11,234 nt of DNA, taken from Solirubrobacteraceae bacterium. Lineage in GTDB: Bacteria > Actinomycetota > Thermoleophilia > Solirubrobacterales > Solirubrobacteraceae. How positions within the stretch are numbered: the first letter of the stretch is position 1; each line of letters begins with the position of its first letter. Under the pieces are notes generated by a model. It did no database searches, was not told the origin of the DNA, and worked only from the letters and a program-made list of their open reading frames with translations. The position numbers and the translations under genes are program-made. Location: the NCBI GenBank assembly GCA_024710825.1, contig JANJUA010000168.1, positions 1 through 11,234 on the forward strand. The letters run 5' to 3'. Of the stretch, positions 1-7,064 are shown piece by piece.

Positions 1-1001
1 GCCGTGAACAGCTCGAGCACGCGCTCACGGCCCGCGGCGCCGAGCCGCCGGCGCTCCTCCGGGTCGCGCGCCAGGCGCACGATGCTCTCGGCGAACGCCT
101 CCGCGTCGCCGACCGGAACCATCAGGCCCGTGTCGCCGAGCCCCTCCGGGTTGCCGCGCGCGTCCGAGGCGATCGCCGCCACCCCGAAGCTCATCGCCTC
201 GAGCAGCGCGCAGGAGACCGCCTCGCGCTGCGAGGTCATGAGGAACACGTCGCCCGCGCGCAGTAGCCGCTCCGGGTCGGAGCGAAAGCCGAGCACCCGC
301 ACCGCGTCGCCGCCCTCGACGGCGATGTCGTCGGCGAGCGACCCCTCGCCCGCCACCAGCAGCGTGAACGGCACGCCCCGCTCGCGCGCCAGGCGCGCCG
401 CCCGCGCCGCGGTGATCGGATCCTTGTGCGGCTCCAGGCCGCCGAGGAAGACGCCCACGACGCCGTCGTCGACCCCGAGCTCGCGCCGCACCCGCGCGGC
501 CTCGTCGGCGCCGTCGTCGAGGTTCGGCACCGGGACGCCGTTGAGCACCAGGCGCAGCCGCCGGGTGTCGGTCGGGCCGACGATCCCCTCGAGCTCGTGC
601 ATCTCCGTCGCCGACGTGCAGACCGTGCGCGACGCCGTCCGGATCACCGTCTCCATGCCGCGCCGGGCCACCTGCCTGCGCGATCCGGTCGCCCGCCGCA
701 GGAAGCTCAGCCCGTGCGTGCTCATCGCGGACGCGCGGCCGGCCAGCAGCGGGACGACGAGCATCGCCGCCATGTCGCCGTGGGCGTGGACGACGTCGGC
801 CCGCAGCGCCCGGCCGACGATGCCGGGCCAGCGCCGCGGGATCGCGGGCGCGGCGGCCAGCGGCTCGGAGCTCGGGGCGAGGTAGGCCCGCTCGTGGCGG
901 ACGTCGGGCTGCGCGTCCTCGAGCACGTCGAGCATGCGCTCGGCGCCCCCGCCGGGGTGCGGGAACACGTTGAGCACGGTGAGCGGCCCGTTGCCGGTCA
1001 T
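1..1001 (-). CDS. GT4-family glycosyltransferase, C-terminus off the left edge
   Basis: This gene starts at ATG 1001-999 and reads open for 333 codons to the window edge. By family knowledge it transfers a sugar from a nucleotide donor onto a glycan or lipid acceptor on the cytoplasmic face of the membrane. The protein looks like a two-domain GT-B enzyme. It has an N-terminal HPGGGAERM loop, then VHAHGD, and a linker LNGVPVPN that opens the C-terminal domain. This is followed by GLEPHKDP and LLVAGEGSL, and then an EX7E motif with E260 and E268 inside REAVSCALLEAMSFG, which binds the donor nucleotide. It ends in the usual DPEERRRLGAAGRERV helix, so probably only a few tens of residues are missing. 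The ATG overlaps the TGA of a small upstream frame as ATGA. The gene is the last visible one of the leftward glycan operon. Donor and acceptor cannot be read from the sequence. Confidence 0.9.
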   Translation of the reverse strand, partial: MTGNGPLTVLNVFPHPGGGAERMLDVLEDAQPDVRHERAYLAPSSEPLAAAPAIPRRWPGIVGRALRADVVHAHGDMAAMLVVPLLAGRASAMSTHGLSFLRRATGSRRQVARRGMETVIRTASRTVCTSATEMHELEGIVGPTDTRRLRLVLNGVPVPNLDDGADEAARVRRELGVDDGVVGVFLGGLEPHKDPITAARAARLARERGVPFTLLVAGEGSLADDIAVEGGDAVRVLGFRSDPERLLRAGDVFLMTSQREAVSCALLEAMSFGVAAIASDARGNPEGLGDTGLMVPVGDAEAFAESIVRLARDPEERRRLGAAGRERVLELFT

Positions 1002-1141
1002 CGGCCGAGCGCCCCCCGGGCGCGCGTCCGCAGCCGGCCGAGGACGGCGGGACCGGAGCGGGTGGGCGGCGGCGGCGGAAGGAGGCGGGCGGGCGTCACG
1101 CGGCAGAGCAGGAGGACGGACAGGACAAGGTAGAGCAGCAC
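998..1141 (-). CDS. possible small membrane protein (47 aa), or remnant of one
   Basis: The 180 bases between the two flanking glycan genes are not empty. One leftward frame is open through the whole gap and ends in TGA 1000-998, which overlaps the next gene's ATG as ATGA, the same junction style used elsewhere in this locus. From about 1160 to the stop, nearly every codon ends in G or C while second positions are mixed, which is the coding pattern of the neighbours. The product has one strongly hydrophobic stretch (LLYLVLSVLLLC), then a run of five prolines and a basic Arg-rich tail, so it looks like a single-span membrane peptide with a basic end. The start is unclear: GTG 1141-1139 is the only candidate I see and it has no good ribosome binding site. 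I do not recognise a family. It may be a real small protein coupled to the glycosyltransferase, the tail of a decayed membrane protein, or chance. Confidence 0.35.
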   Translation of the reverse strand: MLLYLVLSVLLLCRVTPARLLPPPPPTRSGPAVLGRLRTRARGALGR

Positions 1142-1181
1142 CGTCGCGGGCGGGGCGACGGCGTCCCTGCGCCGAGGGGCG

Positions 1182-2945
1182 TCACCGCGGCTCGACGCGG
1201 AAGACCGCGAACGCGCCCGGCTGCGACGAGGTCACCGTCAGCCGCGGGTCCCGGCACGCCTCCCAGTAGGCGACGTCACCCGCCTCGCCCGACTCGATGT
1301 TGCGGCGCGCGTCGTCGGGCAGGGCCTCCCTGCGGTCGTCGTCGAGCTGGCTGAGCGTGGAGGTGATGAGCACGAAGACGTCCGCCGCGGCGACGCTGTC
1401 GCAGCCGCCGAGCCGCTCGTGCGAGAGCTGGTAGGGCCAGAAGAACGCGAGCCGGCCGTCGGTGCTGCGCACCGTGCCGTCCGGCGGCAGCTCGGCGCGC
1501 ACCCCCGCGAGCTCGCCGGCCAGGGCCGGGTCCGCCGCGCGCCGCGCGTCCTCGGCGTCGAACCAGCCGGTGACGCCCAGCTCGTCCACGGCCCGGAAGG
1601 CGTTGATCGAGCCGTCGGGATGGCTGCCGAGCGCGTCGAGGTTGCGGAAGTCGGCGAGCGCCACCACGGCGAGGACCGCGAGCAGCGCCGGGGCGAGCAG
1701 CAGCCGCGGGCGCCGCTGCTCGGCGCCGGCCACCGCCATCGCCAGCGACGCCCCGACGAGCACGAGCAGGGCCGGCCACGCGGGCGCCAGGTAGCGCGTG
1801 TTCGACGGCGACAGCACGATCCACGCGGCGAGCGGCAGCGCCAGCCAGACGGCCAGCCGCCGCGCCCACAGGGGCGACAGCGCGCGCTCCTCGGGGCAGT
1901 CACGGCCGAGCGCCAGCAGCGCGAGGAAGCCCAGCGAGGCGACGAGCGCCGCCGGCCGCGACGTGTTCCACGGCCCGATCTCGAGCGTCGACTGCGACTC
2001 GGCGATCAGCGGCAGGACGAACGAGAGGACCGCCGCCACCGGCGCGGCGACGTCGACGCAGCGGCGCTGGCCCAGCCCCGCCGCCCGCAGCGGGACGTAG
2101 ACGAGCGTGAAGAACAGCGGCACCACGAGATACGGGCCGAGCCACTCCCCGCCGAGCACGACGCTCGCCCGCACCTGCTCGTTGACGGCGGCGAAGAAGT
2201 CCACGGCGGCCTGGAGCTGCTCCTCGTCGGGGTCAGGGCCGGTGCCCCCGAGCAGCTCGGGCAGGGTCATCCCGCGCGCGCTGGCGACGGCGTACTCGTA
2301 GGCGATGCCGAGCAGGCCGCCGATCCCGAGCGGCACCCCGCCCCAGGCGAAGCGCCGCACGAGCACCTCGCGCGACCCGACGAGGTCGGCGAGGCCGAGC
2401 CCGAGGATCGCGGGCAGCGCCGACGGCTTGGCCAGCGTCGCGGCCGCCGCGCACAGGATCAGCAGCGCCGCACGGCGACCGCCGGCCGGCAGCGACCACA
2501 GGACCACGCCGCAGGCCGCGAGCAGGCCGGCGGTGGGCACGTCGGTCTGCCCGGCGAAGGCGTCGCGGGCGAAGTCGGGGACGGCGATCAGGACGACGAC
2601 GGCGATGAGCCCGGCGCGCGCGGTCCCGAGCACGCGCCTGGCCAGCAGGTAGAGCATCGCGGCCAGCAGGACGGCGAACAGCAGCGACAGCAGCCGCCCG
2701 GAGCGCTCGGAGAAGCCGAAGACGTTCCACATGCCGCCCTGGAGGACGTAGAACAGCGGCCGCTGAAGGTCCGCGGGGCCGACGGCGTGCACCGACAGCG
2801 AGCCGCTGTCGGCGATCAGCCGCGACCAGCGGCCGAACAGCAGCCCGTCGGTGTGGTGATAGGGGACGGTTGCGGCGACGAACAGCGCGGCGGCGAAGAA
2901 CGCGCCGACCACGGCCCACAGCGCCCGCTCGGCCAGCCGCGTCAT
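1182..2945 (-). CDS. polytopic GT-C type membrane glycosyltransferase (587 aa)
   Basis: The start is ATG 2945-2943, overlapping the upstream methyltransferase stop as ATGA; the open frame further upstream is only a shadow of that gene. The first membrane helix (about residues 8-27) is followed by an outside loop containing YHHTDG with D33, the position of the catalytic Asp in GT-C enzymes. Next comes RPLFYVLQGGMWNVFGFSER (62-81), which resembles the PPLYYW...LFG.SE region of the ArnT/PMT group. Many hydrophobic helices follow to about residue 430, including SNTRYLAPAWPALL, which resembles the late RY..P.WP segment of this group. The last 150 or so residues are soluble and acidic and probably form an extracytoplasmic domain. 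Members of this superfamily use polyprenyl-phosphate sugars and act on the outer face of the membrane. Here it probably adds a sugar to a lipid-linked glycan or protein. The fold call is firm; the exact family and substrate are not. Confidence 0.82.
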   Translation of the reverse strand: MTRLAERALWAVVGAFFAAALFVAATVPYHHTDGLLFGRWSRLIADSGSLSVHAVGPADLQRPLFYVLQGGMWNVFGFSERSGRLLSLLFAVLLAAMLYLLARRVLGTARAGLIAVVVLIAVPDFARDAFAGQTDVPTAGLLAACGVVLWSLPAGGRRAALLILCAAAATLAKPSALPAILGLGLADLVGSREVLVRRFAWGGVPLGIGGLLGIAYEYAVASARGMTLPELLGGTGPDPDEEQLQAAVDFFAAVNEQVRASVVLGGEWLGPYLVVPLFFTLVYVPLRAAGLGQRRCVDVAAPVAAVLSFVLPLIAESQSTLEIGPWNTSRPAALVASLGFLALLALGRDCPEERALSPLWARRLAVWLALPLAAWIVLSPSNTRYLAPAWPALLVLVGASLAMAVAGAEQRRPRLLLAPALLAVLAVVALADFRNLDALGSHPDGSINAFRAVDELGVTGWFDAEDARRAADPALAGELAGVRAELPPDGTVRSTDGRLAFFWPYQLSHERLGGCDSVAAADVFVLITSTLSQLDDDRREALPDDARRNIESGEAGDVAYWEACRDPRLTVTSSQPGAFAVFRVEPR

Positions 2946-3655
2946 CGCGTCCGCAGGTAGATCTCGTCGGGCCCGAAGCGGTCCTCGCGGCGCAGCCCGT
3001 GGCGCCGCGCGCTCTCGGCGCCGACCCGCGCGAGCACGTCGACGACCTCGCTCGCCCCCACGCGCGCCGCGGTGTCCGCCCCGTAGAGGCGCACGTGGTC
3101 GGAGTGCCCGAAGCGGGCCTGGCGCTGCTCGCGCGTCACGGCGCTGGGATCCTCCAGCGTCTCGGGCACCGTGCGGTCGACGGGGAGCATGATCGCCGCC
3201 CACCCCCCGGGGCGCAGGACGCGGTCGATCTCCGCCAGCGCGGCGCGCTCGTCCTCGACGTGCTCGAGCACGTGCGAGCACAGCACGCTGTCGAAGGCGC
3301 CGTCGGCGAACGGCAGCCGCGTGATGTCCGCGGCGGTCATCGCCTGGCTGCCGTCGATGTCCGCGCTGAGGTAGCGCAGGCCGGGGCGGGTGCGCAGCCG
3401 CGCCTCGGTCGCGTCGTCGGGGCCGAAGGCCAGCATCCGCCCGCCGAGCCGGTCCTCCTCGGTCAGCCACAGCCACAGCAGCCGGTGGCGCTCGGCCGAG
3501 CCGCAGCCGGGGCACAGCGCGCCCTCGCGACCGCCGTAGGGCAGGAAGCGGGCGAAGCGGCCGTCGCAGATCGGGCAGGCCACGGCATCCCCGCGCTCAC
3601 GGAGGCGGGTGCTCGCGGCGCGCAGCCGCGCGAGCGGGCTGCCGGGGAGCCTCAC
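2942..3655 (-). CDS. class I SAM-dependent methyltransferase with N-terminal zinc ribbon (237 aa)
   Basis: I place the start at GTG 3655-3653, which shares one base with the TAG of the epimerase gene (TAGTG). The longer frame upstream is that gene's shadow. An N-terminal zinc-ribbon-like module has cysteines C27, C30, C48 and C51 (CPIC and CPGC), followed by GSAERHRLLWLWL. The methyltransferase fold follows. The usual glycine-rich motif I is replaced by MLAFGPDD (74-81), then DIT.LPFADGAFD (110-122), SHVLEHVEDE (127-136) and RVLRPGG (145-151). The region DRTVPETLEDP ... FGHSDHVRLYG (160-192) resembles a family of methyltransferases I recall from polysaccharide clusters that share the LAFGP/LHFAP form of motif I, so this is probably not a defect. 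The likely role is methylation of a sugar or glycan intermediate in the cytoplasm. Its stop overlaps the next gene's start (ATGA), so translation is probably coupled. Confidence 0.85.
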   Translation of the reverse strand: MRLPGSPLARLRAASTRLRERGDAVACPICDGRFARFLPYGGREGALCPGCGSAERHRLLWLWLTEEDRLGGRMLAFGPDDATEARLRTRPGLRYLSADIDGSQAMTAADITRLPFADGAFDSVLCSHVLEHVEDERAALAEIDRVLRPGGWAAIMLPVDRTVPETLEDPSAVTREQRQARFGHSDHVRLYGADTAARVGASEVVDVLARVGAESARRHGLRREDRFGPDEIYLRTR

Positions 3656-4692
3656 TACTCCGCGACCACGGGCTGCTCGAGCGACGCGGCGCGCCGCTGC
3701 TCGCCCGCCGCGGCGTCGCGACGCTCGGCGACCTCGTCGAGATGCGCCCGGCGCCAGGCGACGAGCTCCCGCAGGCCCGCCTCCAGGTCGACGCTCGAGG
3801 TGTAGCCGATGTCGCGCGTGGCGGCCGTCGGGTCGCCGATGCGGTTCTTGACGAACGTCAGCCCCTGCGGCTCGTAGCGGATGCCGACGTCCGAGCCGGT
3901 GATGTCGAGCACGAGCTCCGCCAGCTCCTTCAGCGACGTCCGCGTGCCGGTGCCGACGTTGTAGAAGGCGTCGGTCGCGTCGGCCTTCATCGCGCAGACG
4001 TTCGCCGCCGCGCAGTCGGTGACGTAGACGAAGTCGTAGGCCTGCGAGCCGTCGCCGTAGAGCGTCACCGGCTCGCCGCGGTCGATCGCGTCGAGCATCT
4101 TCATGATCACCGCGATGTACGCGCCGCGGTAGTCCTGCCGGGCGCCGTACACGTTCATGTAGCGCAGGCCGACGTAGTCGAGCCCGTAGCGCTCGTTGTA
4201 CGCCCGCGCCATCGCCTCCCCGGCGATCTTCGTGGCGCCGTAGAAGTTGCGGTTGTTGAACGGGTGCTCCTCGGTCATGGGCTCCTCGACGGCGTCGCCG
4301 TAGACCGACGCGCTGGAGGAGTAGACGAGGCGCTGCACGCCCTGCGCGACGCACGCCTCGAGCACGTTGAACGTGCCGCGGATGTTCACGTCGAAGGCGC
4401 TGCGCGGGTACTCGTGGCACTGCAGCAGCCACAGCGCGGCGAAGTGGAAGACCCCGTCGGCGCCCTTCAGCGCTGCGTGGAGGATGTCGGTCTGCGTGAC
4501 GTCGCCGCCGATCTCGAACACCGAGACGCGGTCGTCGCCCAGCGCGCCCGCGAGGTTCTCCGACGTGCCGCGCACGAAGTTGTCGTAGATCACGATCTCG
4601 CCGACGTCCTCTCGGACGAGGGCGTCCACGGTGTGCGACCCGATCAGGCCGGCGCCGCCGATCACGACGAGCTTCTTGCCGCGGATGTCCAT
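3655..4692 (-). CDS. extended-SDR nucleotide-sugar epimerase/dehydratase (345 aa)
   Basis: The start is ATG 4692-4690, 5 bases after the previous stop, with a purine-rich ribosome binding site (GGAAGGCGGA, 4702-4711) inside the end of the upstream gene. The protein is a full-length Rossmann-fold enzyme. The NAD-binding loop GGAGLIG is at 12-18, and D37 in IYDNF holds the cofactor ribose. HFAA is at 83-86. The catalytic set is SSSASVYG (125-132) plus Y151 and K155 (YGATK). LRYMNVYG and the late YDFVYVTD segment are typical of UDP-glucose 4-epimerase-like proteins. The reaction is most likely 4-epimerisation of a UDP- or GDP-linked sugar or a related oxidation/dehydration, supplying a precursor for the neighbouring glycosyltransferases. 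The last 25 or so residues (AERRDAAAGEQRRAASLEQPVVAE) are a low-complexity tail that most relatives probably lack. Family membership is very secure; substrate is not. Confidence 0.93.
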   Translation of the reverse strand: MDIRGKKLVVIGGAGLIGSHTVDALVREDVGEIVIYDNFVRGTSENLAGALGDDRVSVFEIGGDVTQTDILHAALKGADGVFHFAALWLLQCHEYPRSAFDVNIRGTFNVLEACVAQGVQRLVYSSSASVYGDAVEEPMTEEHPFNNRNFYGATKIAGEAMARAYNERYGLDYVGLRYMNVYGARQDYRGAYIAVIMKMLDAIDRGEPVTLYGDGSQAYDFVYVTDCAAANVCAMKADATDAFYNVGTGTRTSLKELAELVLDITGSDVGIRYEPQGLTFVKNRIGDPTAATRDIGYTSSVDLEAGLRELVAWRRAHLDEVAERRDAAAGEQRRAASLEQPVVAE

Positions 4693-4697
4693 GGTGC

Positions 4698-5711
4698 TCA
4701 GTCCGCCTTCCGGATTCTGTAGGTGCCGCCGATGCCCGCGTGGAGGTCTCCGATCATCGGGCGGTGCTGGTAGTCGTAACGGAGGGCGCGGAGGAAGTCG
4801 CGGTGCTCGGCCGGCAGGCGCTCGTCGGCGATCGCGAAGCCCCAGGACTCCTGCATCGCCCGCAGCTCCCACTGCGACAGGTAGCCCCCCAGGTAGCGGC
4901 CCTCGAAGCCGGCCCGCTCCAGCAGGGCGACGAACTCCTCGCCCCGGTAGCAGTCGGCGATCGGGCAGTCCTCGCCGTCGGTGCTGCGGCGGAACGCCTC
5001 GGCGGCGGTCTGGCCGGGCCAGCGGCCGTCGCGGAGAAGCAGCTCCCAGGCCACGTACAGGTGGAACCAGACCGAGTCGCGGTTGTAGACCATGATCGAG
5101 CCCGTTCCCCCCGGGCGCAGGACGCGGTGCAGCTCGCGCAGGATCGCCACCGGGTCGCTCGTGTGGTGCAGGACGCCCTGGCTGGAGACGAAGTCGAAGG
5201 AGCCGTCCTCGAACGGCAGCTCGGTGGCGCCGTCGGTGAGCCGGACGAGCTCCGCGCGATCGGGCCCGACGCCGTGCAGGCCCAGGCGGTGCCGGGCCAG
5301 GTTCAGCGCGCTGGTCGAGACGTCGACGCCGACGATCCGCCGGGCGCCCGTGTGGATCGCGAAGCCGGTGAGGTCGTTGCCCGGCCCGCAGCCGTAGTCG
5401 AGCACCGCCTCGCCGTCATGGCTCCCGTAGAGCCCGGACAGCTCGCGGAACAGGGGGTACTCGCGGAAGCGCCACTCGAGGTAGCGGGCGGACTGGCGGG
5501 CGGTGAGGAACGGCGCGTCGTTGACGAGGTGGCCGGTCCAGTAGGCGTCGACGAGGTTGACGTCCTCGGCGAGCCCCTGGATCTCCGGCAGCGACTCCGG
5601 CGGGGTGCGACGGACGCGCGCCTCCATGTAGCGGCGCCCGGCGGCCTTCTTGGCCCGGGGCACGATCCCGAAGCGCAGGACCTTGGACGCGATGAGCTGG
5701 GCGCGATTCAC
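4698..5711 (-). CDS. class I SAM-dependent methyltransferase (337 aa), first gene of the leftward operon
   Basis: The start is GTG 5711-5709. The open frame beyond it lies antisense to the divergent gene and is not real. There is no Shine-Dalgarno sequence, but a TATCCT box ends 7 bases before the GTG, so the mRNA is probably leaderless. The N-terminal 95 or so residues are family-specific, with a basic stretch (RAKKAAGRRYMEARVRR) and DAYWTGHLVNDAPFL. The catalytic fold then shows motif I VLDYGCGPGND (103-113), acidic D130 in VGVDVS, LPFEDGSFDFV, SQGVLHHTSDP, and LRPGGTGSIMVYN. The C-terminal 110 residues include DGEDCPIADCYRGEEFVALLERAGF, which resembles the substrate-side region of methyltransferases found in glycan clusters. 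It probably O- or N-methylates a sugar or lipid-linked intermediate. It heads the unit of epimerase, zinc-ribbon methyltransferase, GT-C and GT4 genes. Confidence 0.88.
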   Translation of the reverse strand: MNRAQLIASKVLRFGIVPRAKKAAGRRYMEARVRRTPPESLPEIQGLAEDVNLVDAYWTGHLVNDAPFLTARQSARYLEWRFREYPLFRELSGLYGSHDGEAVLDYGCGPGNDLTGFAIHTGARRIVGVDVSTSALNLARHRLGLHGVGPDRAELVRLTDGATELPFEDGSFDFVSSQGVLHHTSDPVAILRELHRVLRPGGTGSIMVYNRDSVWFHLYVAWELLLRDGRWPGQTAAEAFRRSTDGEDCPIADCYRGEEFVALLERAGFEGRYLGGYLSQWELRAMQESWGFAIADERLPAEHRDFLRALRYDYQHRPMIGDLHAGIGGTYRIRKAD

Positions 5712-5718
5712 CGCGAGG

Positions 5719-5724
5719 AGGATA
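5719..5724 (-). promoter_or_regulatory. -10 box of a probable leaderless promoter for the leftward glycan operon
   Basis: On the minus strand the sequence reads TATCCT, which fits the actinobacterial TANNNT -10 consensus. Exactly 7 bases separate it from the GTG at 5711, which places transcription start at or next to the start codon. There is no ribosome binding site before the GTG. No good -35 hexamer is visible. Confidence 0.5.
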
Positions 5725-5734
5725 GGGGCACCGC

Positions 5735-5740
5735 TACCGT
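5735..5740 (+). promoter_or_regulatory. -10 box of the divergent rightward promoter
   Basis: The sequence TACCGT fits TANNNT and lies 10 bases before ATG 5751. This would give a leader of only a few bases, or none. It sits 10 bases from the opposing -10 box, inside a gap of 39 bases between the two start codons. AGGAGG at 5716-5721 is too far from the ATG to act as its ribosome binding site. An in-frame GTG at 5739-5741, preceded at 10 bases by AGGGG, is an alternative start and would weaken this reading. Confidence 0.4.
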
Positions 5741-5750
5741 GCGGCCGTCC

Positions 5751-7064
5751 ATGCGCGGACCGAACGTCCTCGTCGTGTACGTGCTGCGCCAGCACCCGCT
5801 GCGCGCCACGATCCGCGACCACCTCTACAGCTTCGACCGGTACTCGACCGGCCGCACCGCGTACCTCAACCTCGCCGTGCGCCGCCGCGTCCCGGCCTGG
5901 GTCCGTCGCGTCCCGTGGGACCTCGTCGTCTTCCACACCTCCTACCTGGCGACCTACCGCTGGACGCCGGACGGGGCGCCCTGGCTGCGCCGCCGCTCGG
6001 AGCCGCTGCGCGGGCTGGGCCGGGTGCGGGTCGCGCTGCCGCAGGACGACTTCCTGCGCTCCGACCTCGTCGCCGACGTGATGGAGGAGCTGGGCGTCGA
6101 CCACGTCTTCACGCCGGTCCCGCCGTCCGAGCACGAGAAGGTCTACGGGCGCATGGACCTCGGACGCGTGCGCTTCCACCTGGCGCTGACCGGCTACCTC
6201 GACGACGACGAGGTGGCGCGGATGGTGGGGATCGCCGAGGAGGTCGGCGAGGAGGGCCGCGACATCGACGTCGGCTACCGCGCCTGGCAAGCCGCGAAGT
6301 GGCTGGGCCGCCACGGGCAGCTCAAGACCGAGATCGCGCGGCTGTTCGCCGAGCGCGGGCCGCGGCACGGCCTGCGCGTCGACATCTCCACCGACGACCG
6401 CGACGTCCTCTACGGCGACGACTGGTCGCGCTTCATGGCCCGCTCGAAGTACACGATCGGCGTGGAGGGCGGCGCGTCGATCCTCGACCGCGACGGCTCG
6501 CTGCGCGCCCGGGTCTACGACTACGAGCTCGAGCACCCCGACGCCACCTTCGAGGAGGTCGAGGCCGTCTGCTTCCCGGGCCGCGACGGGGAGCTGGCGC
6601 TGTACGCCGTCTCGCCGCGCCACCTGGAGGCGTGCGTGTCGCGCACCTGCCAGGTGCTCGTGCGCGGCGACTACAACGGCGTGCTCGAGGCCGACCGCCA
6701 CTACCTGGCGCTCGAGCCCGACTTCTCCAACCTCGACGAGGTGCTCGAGACGATGCGCCGCGACGACCGCCGCGCCGCGATCGCCGACGCCGCCTTCGAG
6801 GACGTCGTGCGCGGGGGGCGCTGGACGTACCGCGGGTTCGTCGCCGACGTCGAGGCGGTCGCGCCCGGAGGCGGCGGCGCCGGCCCCGACCGCGCGTTCG
6901 CCGCCGCCCGCCTCCAGGACCGCGCGACGTGGGCGTACGTGGCCGTGGTCATGCGGGTCGTCATGCCGGTGTGGCTGAAGGCGCTCGCGTCGATCCCCGG
7001 GCCGATCGCCCGCCCGCTGAAGCGCTTCGCCATGGCCCGGGCGCAGCGGCGGGCCGCCGGATGA
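5751..7064 (+). CDS. CgeB-like GT-B glycosyltransferase-related protein (437 aa)
   Basis: The start is ATG 5751, with GTG 5739 as an in-frame alternative that would add four residues. The N-terminal half opens with [20 protein letters not shown] and contains [10 protein letters not shown] and VALPQDDF, which read as Rossmann-like strands. The C-terminal half has [17 protein letters not shown], with E239 in the position of a conserved acidic donor-site residue, then [31 protein letters not shown] (about 280-300), GDYNG and [14 protein letters not shown]. This order resembles the YkvP/CgeB-type glycosyltransferase domain, and I recall similar proteins from capsule and exopolysaccharide clusters that lack an assigned activity. 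Residues from about 390 form a hydrophobic or amphipathic stretch ([19 protein letters not shown]) followed by a basic tail, suggesting peripheral membrane attachment. It overlaps the next glycosyltransferase gene by 4 bases. The likely role is glycosyl transfer in glycan assembly; the substrate is unknown. Confidence 0.75.
   Translation: MRGPNVLVVYVLRQHPLRATIRDHLYSFDRYSTGRTAYLNLAVRRRVPAWVRRVPWDLVVFHTSYLATYRWTPDGAPWLRRRSEPLRGLGRVRVALPQDDFLRSDLVADVMEELGVDHVFTPVPPSEHEKVYGRMDLGRVRFHLALTGYLDDDEVARMVGIAEEVGEEGRDIDVGYRAWQAAKWLGRHGQLKTEIARLFAERGPRHGLRVDISTDDRDVLYGDDWSRFMARSKYTIGVEGGASILDRDGSLRARVYDYELEHPDATFEEVEAVCFPGRDGELALYAVSPRHLEACVSRTCQVLVRGDYNGVLEADRHYLALEPDFSNLDEVLETMRRDDRRAAIADAAFEDVVRGGRWTYRGFVADVEAVAPGGGGAGPDRAFAAARLQDRATWAYVAVVMRVVMPVWLKALASIPGPIARPLKRFAMARAQRRAAG

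Noticed and set aside
1419..2960. Long rightward open frame of about 513 codons opposite the GT-C gene
   Set aside because: It is an antisense shadow caused by the high GC content. Its product is Arg/Gly/Gln-rich with no domain, while the opposite strand encodes a coherent membrane protein.
2946..3515. N-terminal extension of the GT-C gene into the methyltransferase region
   Set aside because: The extension is low-complexity Arg/Ala sequence in another frame of the zinc-ribbon methyltransferase gene. The ATGA overlap at 2942-2945 and the following membrane helix mark the true start.
4740..5750. Upstream extension of the CgeB-like gene's frame, which stays open for about 337 more codons
   Set aside because: The extension lies entirely antisense to the methyltransferase gene and has no protein-like pattern. 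The recognisable protein starts at 5751.
5836..5857. CGACCGG repeated twice within a few bases
   Set aside because: This is a short GC-rich repeat inside coding sequence, expected by chance.
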